Shown piece after piece: positions 58,617 through 64,000 of a stretch of 64,000 nt of DNA. The notes under the pieces were generated by a model, which was not told the origin of the DNA, ran no database searches, and was given only the letters and a program-made list of their open reading frames with translations. Made by a program: the position numbers and the translations under genes. Numbering within the stretch: the stretch's first letter is position 1; the number at the start of each line of letters is the position of its first letter. Source of the stretch: CAVSIP01 sp963728075 (GTDB taxonomy: Bacteria; Actinomycetota; Actinomycetes; JAFAQI01; DASSKL01); contig CAVSIP010000005.1 of assembly GCA_963728075.1 (NCBI GenBank), forward strand, positions 62,001 through 126,000, in the 5' to 3' direction.

Positions 58617-60289
58617 CAGCCGCAGACCGCGCCCTGCGCCGCCGAGCCCACGAGCTTGGCGTACTTCGCCAGCACGCCGGTCTCGTACCGGGGCGGCAGC
58701 GGCTTCCAGTCCGCGCGTCGGCGCTGCAGCTCCGCCTCGTCGACCAGCAGGTCCAGCGTCCGCCCGGCCACGTCGATCCGGATGCGGTCGCCGTCCTGGA
58801 CGAGCGCGATCGGCCCGCCGTGCGCCGCTTCCGGGGCGATGTGGCCGACGCACAGCCCCGTCGTACCGCCGGAGAACCGGCCGTCGGTGAGCAGCAGGAC
58901 GTCCTTGCCGAGCCCGGCACCCTTGATCGCGCCGGTGACCGCGAGCATCTCGCGCATGCCGGGGCCGCCCTTCGGACCCTCGTACCGGATCACCACGACG
59001 TCGCCCTTGGCCAGCGAGCCGGAGGTGACGGCGCCCATGGCATCCTGCTCGCCGTCGAAGACCCGGGCGCGGCCCTCGAAGACCGCCTCGTCGAACCCCG
59101 CGGTCTTCACCACGGCGCCGTCCGGCGCGAGCGAGCCGCGCAGGATCGTCAGCCCGCCGGTCGCGTGGATCGGCGTCTTCATCGCGTGGATGACCGCACC
59201 GTCGGGGTCGGGTGGCGCGACCTCGGCGAGGTTCTCGGCGACCGTACGGCCCGTGACCGTCATCGCGTCGCCGTGCAGCAGGCCGGCGTCGAGCAGCGCC
59301 TTCATGACGACCGGGATGCCGCCGATGCGGTCGACCTCGGCCATGACGTACCGGCCGAACGGCTTGACGTCGGCGAGGTGGGGCACCCGGTCGCCGATCC
59401 GGTTGAAGTCGTCGAGCGTCAGGTCGACGCGGGCCTCGTGCGCGATGGCGAGCAGGTGCAGCACCGCGTTCGTCGAGCCGCCGAGCGCCATGACCACGCT
59501 GATGGCGTTCTCGAACGCCTGCTTCGTCATGACCTGCCGTGCGGTGATGCCCTCGCGCAGCATGCTCACGACCGCCTGGCCGGAGCGGCGGGCGTACTCG
59601 TCCCGGCGGCGGTCCGGCGCCGGCGGGGACGCGCTGCCGGGCAGCGACATGCCGAGCGCCTCCGCGGCGCTGGCCATCGTGTTCGCGGTGTACATGCCGC
59701 CGCACGCGCCCTCGCCGGGGCAGGTGGCCCGCTCGATCGCGTCGAGGTCGTCGCGGCTGATGCGCCCCATGGCACAGGCGCCGACGCCCTCGAAGACGTC
59801 GATGATCGTGAGCTCGCGGTCGTCGATCCGGCCCGGCAGCGTCGTGCCGGCGTACAGGAACACCGACGCAAGGTCCAGCCGCGCGGCGGCCATGAGCATG
59901 CCGGGCAGTGACTTGTCGCAGCCGGCCAGCAGCACCGAGCCGTCCAGCCGCTCGGCGAACATGACGGTCTCGACCGAGTCTGCGATCACCTCACGGGAGA
60001 CCAGCGAGGCGTGCATGCCCTCGTGGCCCATGGAGATGCCGTCCGAGACCGAGATCGTGCCGAACTCCAGCGGGAAGCCGCCGGCCTCGTGCACCCCGTC
60101 CTTCACCCGCTTGGCGAGCCGGCCCAGCGACAGGTTGCACGGGGTGATCTCGTTCCACGACGAGGCGACGCCGATCTGCGGCTTGTCCCAGTCGCCGTCC
60201 GCCATCCCGACCGCACGGAGCATCGCGCGGGCCGGTGCCCGCTCGTACCCGTCGGTGACGTCCCGGCTGCGCGGCTTGAGGTCGGCCAT
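58616..60289 (-). CDS. ilvD: Dihydroxy-acid dehydratase
   Basis: 557-aa iron-sulfur enzyme of Val/Ile/Leu synthesis. ASSWNEITPCNLSLGRLAKRVKDGV, GCDKSLPGML, GACGGMYTANTMASAAEALGMSLPGSA and GPKGGPGMREML with cluster cysteines are present. Intact frame, unlike ilvB, ilvC and ilvN nearby. Confidence 0.96.
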   Translation of the reverse strand: MADLKPRSRDVTDGYERAPARAMLRAVGMADGDWDKPQIGVASSWNEITPCNLSLGRLAKRVKDGVHEAGGFPLEFGTISVSDGISMGHEGMHASLVSREVIADSVETVMFAERLDGSVLLAGCDKSLPGMLMAAARLDLASVFLYAGTTLPGRIDDRELTIIDVFEGVGACAMGRISRDDLDAIERATCPGEGACGGMYTANTMASAAEALGMSLPGSASPPAPDRRRDEYARRSGQAVVSMLREGITARQVMTKQAFENAISVVMALGGSTNAVLHLLAIAHEARVDLTLDDFNRIGDRVPHLADVKPFGRYVMAEVDRIGGIPVVMKALLDAGLLHGDAMTVTGRTVAENLAEVAPPDPDGAVIHAMKTPIHATGGLTILRGSLAPDGAVVKTAGFDEAVFEGRARVFDGEQDAMGAVTSGSLAKGDVVVIRYEGPKGGPGMREMLAVTGAIKGAGLGKDVLLLTDGRFSGGTTGLCVGHIAPEAAHGGPIALVQDGDRIRIDVAGRTLDLLVDEAELQRRRADWKPLPPRYETGVLAKYAKLVGSAAQGAVCG

Positions 60290-60342
60290 ACCGCAACTCT
60301 AGGGCGCGGCGGCGGGTCCCGTACGCCGGCCTCCGGCCGCGC

Positions 60343-60359
60343 GAGACAGATCAACTTGC
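60343..60359 (-). repeat. 3'-end motif copy 4 (after the 2-hydroxyacid dehydrogenase gene)
   Basis: Plus-strand GAGACAGATCAACTTGC, intact and matching the reconstructed IS110 target exactly. It ends 4 bp before the stop codon of the minus-strand gene at 60364. Confidence 0.75.
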
Positions 60360-60363
60360 CAGG

Positions 60364-61284
<921 letters not shown>

Positions 61285-61324
61285 GGGCAGGACCTTACGG
61301 CGCGATGCCGAATCATGGACAGCC

Positions 61325-62290
61325 GTGGGCACCCTCTTCGACTTCACCAGCGGCGACGGCACCCGGGTCAAGGGCTGGCGCAACGACGGCGACGGTCCGC
61401 CGGTCGTCATCAGCAACGGCCTCGGGACGCCGCCGGTCTCCTGGCCGACACTCATCCGCCCGGACAGCGGCTTCCGGGCCTGCACCTGGTACTACCGCGG
61501 CACGCACGGCGGTGCGCGGCCGGCCGACCCGAGCCGCGTCCGCATCGAGCACCACGTCGAGGACCTGCTCGCGCTGATGGACCACGAGGGCATCGAGCGG
61601 GCGCTGCTGCCGTGCTGGTCGATGGGCGTGAACATCGCCTTCGAGTTCGCCAAGCGGCACCCCGACCGGGTCGCTGGCCTGATGGCCGTGGCCGGCGTCC
61701 CCGGCGGCACGTTCCGTGCGATGTTCGGGATCCTGCGCGTCCCCCGGTGGCTGCGGCACGACCTCGGCGTCACCGCGGCGCGGGTCATGCGCGCGACCGG
61801 CCCGCTCTGGAACGGCGTCGCCCGCGCCCTGCCGCTGAACACCGTCACGGCGAGCGTCATCAACCACACCGGGTTCGTGCTGCCGGCCGCCAGGCCGGAG
61901 CGGCTGATCCCAGCGCTGAAGGAGTTCCGGCAGCACGACTTCACCTGGTACTTCACGCTCGCGCTGGGAGCCGAGGACCACCACCTCATGGACCTCGGGT
62001 TCGTCAGCGTGCCGACCACGCTCGTCGCGGGCCGCTACGACGTGCTGACCTCGCTGCAGGACATGGCGGAGGCGGCCTCGCTCATGCCGCACGCGGAGCT
62101 GACGGTGCTGCCCGGCTCGCACTTCCTGCCGCTGGAGTACCCGGACGAGCTCGTCGAGTGCCTGCGCGCGCTGGCGGCGCGTGCGGACCTCGCACCCGCC
62201 CGGGTCAGCGGTGGAGCAGCCGCGCGTACGCCGCGTGGCTCTCGTCGCGCGCCTGCGCGGCACCGGGCGACACCGCGCCGAACCACATGA
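61325..62290 (+). CDS. Alpha/beta hydrolase
   Basis: 321 aa. Nucleophile elbow LLPCWSMGVNIAFEFA, acid in LVAGRYDVLTSLQDM and His in LPGSHFLPLEYPDE give a complete triad, although the elbow is C-W-S-M-G. The Arg-rich last 35 residues overlap the convergent gene by 86 bp and may be translated as an extension only. Substrate unknown. GTG start. Confidence 0.78.
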   Translation: MGTLFDFTSGDGTRVKGWRNDGDGPPVVISNGLGTPPVSWPTLIRPDSGFRACTWYYRGTHGGARPADPSRVRIEHHVEDLLALMDHEGIERALLPCWSMGVNIAFEFAKRHPDRVAGLMAVAGVPGGTFRAMFGILRVPRWLRHDLGVTAARVMRATGPLWNGVARALPLNTVTASVINHTGFVLPAARPERLIPALKEFRQHDFTWYFTLALGAEDHHLMDLGFVSVPTTLVAGRYDVLTSLQDMAEAASLMPHAELTVLPGSHFLPLEYPDELVECLRALAARADLAPARVSGGAAARTPRGSRRAPARHRATPRRTT

Positions 62291-63122
62291 ACATGTGGAT
62301 CAGCGCCGGGTACCGCAGGTGCTCGACGTCGACGCCCGCGTCCCGCAGCCGGGCGGCGTAGGCGTCCCCCTCGTCGCGCAGCGGGTCGAACCCTGCGGTG
62401 ACGACCACGGCAGAAGCGACCCCGGACACGTCGTCGGTGTGCAGGACGGCGAGCCGCGGGTCCGTGCGGTCCTCGGCGCGCGGTGAGAAGTGGCCCAGGA
62501 ACCAGTGCATGTGCTCGCGGGTGAGGATGTAGCCCTCGGCGTTCTCCTCGATCGACGCCGCGCTCATCGTCGGGTCGGTCGACGGGTAGAGCAGCAGCTG
62601 CGCGCGGACGGGCACGTCCGCGTCACGGGCCTGCAGCGCCACCGCCGCGGCGAGGTTGCCGCCGGCGCTGTCCCCGGCGACACCGACCGGCCCCAGCTCT
62701 GCCGCGACCGCCTGCGTGACCGCCCAGCAGTCCTCGTGCGCGGCCGGGAACGGGTGCTCCGGCGCGAGCCGGTAGTGCACCGACACCACGCGCGTCCGCG
62801 CGTCCCGCGCCAGCCGGCGGCACTGCGCGTCGTACACGTCCAGGTCGCCGATCACCCAGCCGCCGCCGTGGAAGAACACCGTCGTCGCGAGGTCGCCGTC
62901 GACCTCAGGGGTGTAGCGGCGTACGGGCACACCCGCGACGGTGTCGTCGACGACGTCCTTCATCGGGATCGGCGCGTAGCCGGGCCGGCTGCTCTCCGCG
63001 ATCAGGCCGTACGCCGCCCGCGCCTGCTCCGGGGTCTGCTCGCTGATGGGTGGTGCGTCGACGGCGGCGAAGGCGTCGAGGATCGCCCGGATGTGCGGGT
63101 CGAGGAGGCGGCGGTCCGGCAT
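62205..63122 (-). CDS. HSL-family esterase/lipase
   Basis: 305-aa hormone-sensitive lipase group hydrolase. The oxyanion motif is HGGGWVIGD, the nucleophile GDSAGGN, the acid in GFDPLRDEG and the His in IHMFMWFG. Short-chain ester or acyl amide substrates are typical. ATG at 63122. Confidence 0.9.
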   Translation of the reverse strand: MPDRRLLDPHIRAILDAFAAVDAPPISEQTPEQARAAYGLIAESSRPGYAPIPMKDVVDDTVAGVPVRRYTPEVDGDLATTVFFHGGGWVIGDLDVYDAQCRRLARDARTRVVSVHYRLAPEHPFPAAHEDCWAVTQAVAAELGPVGVAGDSAGGNLAAAVALQARDADVPVRAQLLLYPSTDPTMSAASIEENAEGYILTREHMHWFLGHFSPRAEDRTDPRLAVLHTDDVSGVASAVVVTAGFDPLRDEGDAYAARLRDAGVDVEHLRYPALIHMFMWFGAVSPGAAQARDESHAAYARLLHR

Positions 63123-63140
63123 GCGGACATTCCTAGCGCA

Positions 63141-64000
63141 TCACTGCGCGGAAAGCCGCTGCAGGATGAGCTCGCTCACGCGGGCGGCGTTCGCCTGCCC
63201 CCTGGTCGCCTTCATCACCGCGCCGACGAGCGGGCCGGCCGCCTTGGCGTTGCCCGCGCGCACCTTGTCCGCGACGTCGGGCTGGGCGGCGACCGCCTCG
63301 TCGATCGCGGCGAGCAGCGCGCCCTCGTCGGAGACGACCTGCAGGCCCCGCTTCTCCACGACCTCCTCCGGCTCGCCCTCACCGGCCAGGACACCGTCGA
63401 CGACCTGCCGGGCGAGCGCCGCGGTGAGCGTGCCCTCGCGCACGAGCGTGACCACGCGCGCCACCTGCTCCGGGGTGATCGGCAGGTCGGCAGCGTCGGC
63501 GCCGCGCTCGTTCGCCTTGCCGACCAGGTAGCCGAGCCACCAGCCGCGTGCCTCGTCGGGACCGGCGCCGGCCTCGACCGTGACGCCCACGAGGTCGAGC
63601 ACGCCGGCGTTGGTCATCTGCTGCATGTCGAGGTCGCTGAACCCGAACTCCTCGCGCAGCCGCCGGCGGCGGGCAGCCGGCAGCTCCGGCAGGGACGCCC
63701 GCAGCTGCTCGACCCAGTCCCGCGCGGGGGCCATGGGGATGAGGTCGGGCTCGGGGAAGTAGCGGTAGTCCTCCGCCTGCTCCTTGCTGCGGCCCGGCGT
63801 CGTCTCCCCGGTGTCCTCGTGCCAGTGCCGCGTCTCCTGCACGACGCGGCCACCGGACTCCAGAACCTGCGCCTGCCGCTCGACCTCGTGGCGCACCGCG
63901 CGCTCGACGCTGCGCAGCGAGTTGACGTTCTTCGTCTCGCTGCGGGTGCCCAGCCGCTGCTCCCCGCGCGGGCGCAGCGAGACGTTCACGTCGCAGCGCA
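63141..64000 (-). CDS. gatB: Aspartyl/glutamyl-tRNA amidotransferase subunit B (3' part)
   Basis: The window holds about the last 286 codons; the start is beyond the edge. VNVSLRPRGEQRLGTRSETKNVNSLR is the GatB signature, EDYRYFPEPDLIP binds metal and tRNA, and the C-terminal tail domain (VVSDEGALLAAIDEAVAAQP) is complete. It amidates Glu-tRNA-Gln made by GltX. In mycobacteria gatB follows the ilv genes in the same way. Confidence 0.95.
   Translation of the reverse strand, partial: RCDVNVSLRPRGEQRLGTRSETKNVNSLRSVERAVRHEVERQAQVLESGGRVVQETRHWHEDTGETTPGRSKEQAEDYRYFPEPDLIPMAPARDWVEQLRASLPELPAARRRRLREEFGFSDLDMQQMTNAGVLDLVGVTVEAGAGPDEARGWWLGYLVGKANERGADAADLPITPEQVARVVTLVREGTLTAALARQVVDGVLAGEGEPEEVVEKRGLQVVSDEGALLAAIDEAVAAQPDVADKVRAGNAKAAGPLVGAVMKATRGQANAARVSELILQRLSAQ

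Overview
The window is about 64 kb of very GC-rich DNA with GTG and ATG starts, 4-bp GTGA/ATGA gene overlaps, and a gene order close to the chromosomal ffh-to-gatB segment of Mycobacterium and Streptomyces. It is most likely chromosome of a high-GC actinobacterium. Actinobacterial hallmarks are an HU protein with a lysine-rich tail, an NdgR-type IclR regulator opposite leuCD, a SepIVA-like septation protein, the F420 gene cofC, and tRNA-Glu/tRNA-Gln next to gltX with gatB nearby. The genus cannot be fixed from sequence alone.

Layout. 0.1-10.5 kb (minus): ffh, glnD-glnB-amt with a GlnR-like box, ftsY, smc. 10.7-21.3 kb: small coiled-coil and lipoprotein genes, then mutM-rnc-acpP-plsX-rpmF-DUF177-sepIVA-like-coaD-rsmD-recG-fakA-like; rpmB lies opposite. 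20.9-25 kb: GNAT, thiD, thiL, AsnC domain, DUF3515, ddl. 25-30.4 kb: NlpC/P60 hydrolase, a trans-sulfuration PLP enzyme, gpsA, plsC, cofC, a cold-shock-like gene. 30.5-36 kb: hupB, leuDC opposite ndgR, a duplicated RecB-like nuclease, acyP. 36.1-37.5 kb: an IS110-family insertion sequence. 38-46 kb: tRNA-Glu and tRNA-Gln, gltX, a FAH-family gene, an acetate-transporter-like gene, a four-Cys metalloprotein, a large secreted protein, lapA-like, cimA, a CBS protein. 46.3-60.3 kb: branched-chain amino-acid and serine genes (ilvE, leuB, leuA, serA, ilvC, ilvN, ilvB, ilvD) with two leader-peptide attenuators. 60.4-64 kb: a 2-hydroxyacid dehydrogenase, two alpha/beta hydrolases, and the 3' part of gatB.

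How the genes work together. Groups that belong together are protein export and chromosome structure (ffh, ftsY, smc, hupB), nitrogen sensing (amt, glnB, glnD), fatty-acid and phospholipid supply (acpP, plsX, plsC, gpsA, fakA-like), indirect Gln-tRNA synthesis (gltX, tRNA-Gln, gatB) and Leu/Ile/Val/Ser synthesis.

Most interesting signal. The 5' non-coding end of the IS110 element folds into two internal-loop hairpins. Their loop sequences match the insertion site and the element's own ends, as expected of a bridge RNA. The element sits precisely inside a 13-17 bp motif that recurs intact at three other places in the window, each time just after the stop codon of a minus-strand gene. A second theme is patchy quality: gpsA, the trans-sulfuration gene, cofC, leuA, ilvC, ilvN and ilvB carry clustered small indels while the rest is clean, which looks more like sequence error than gene decay.
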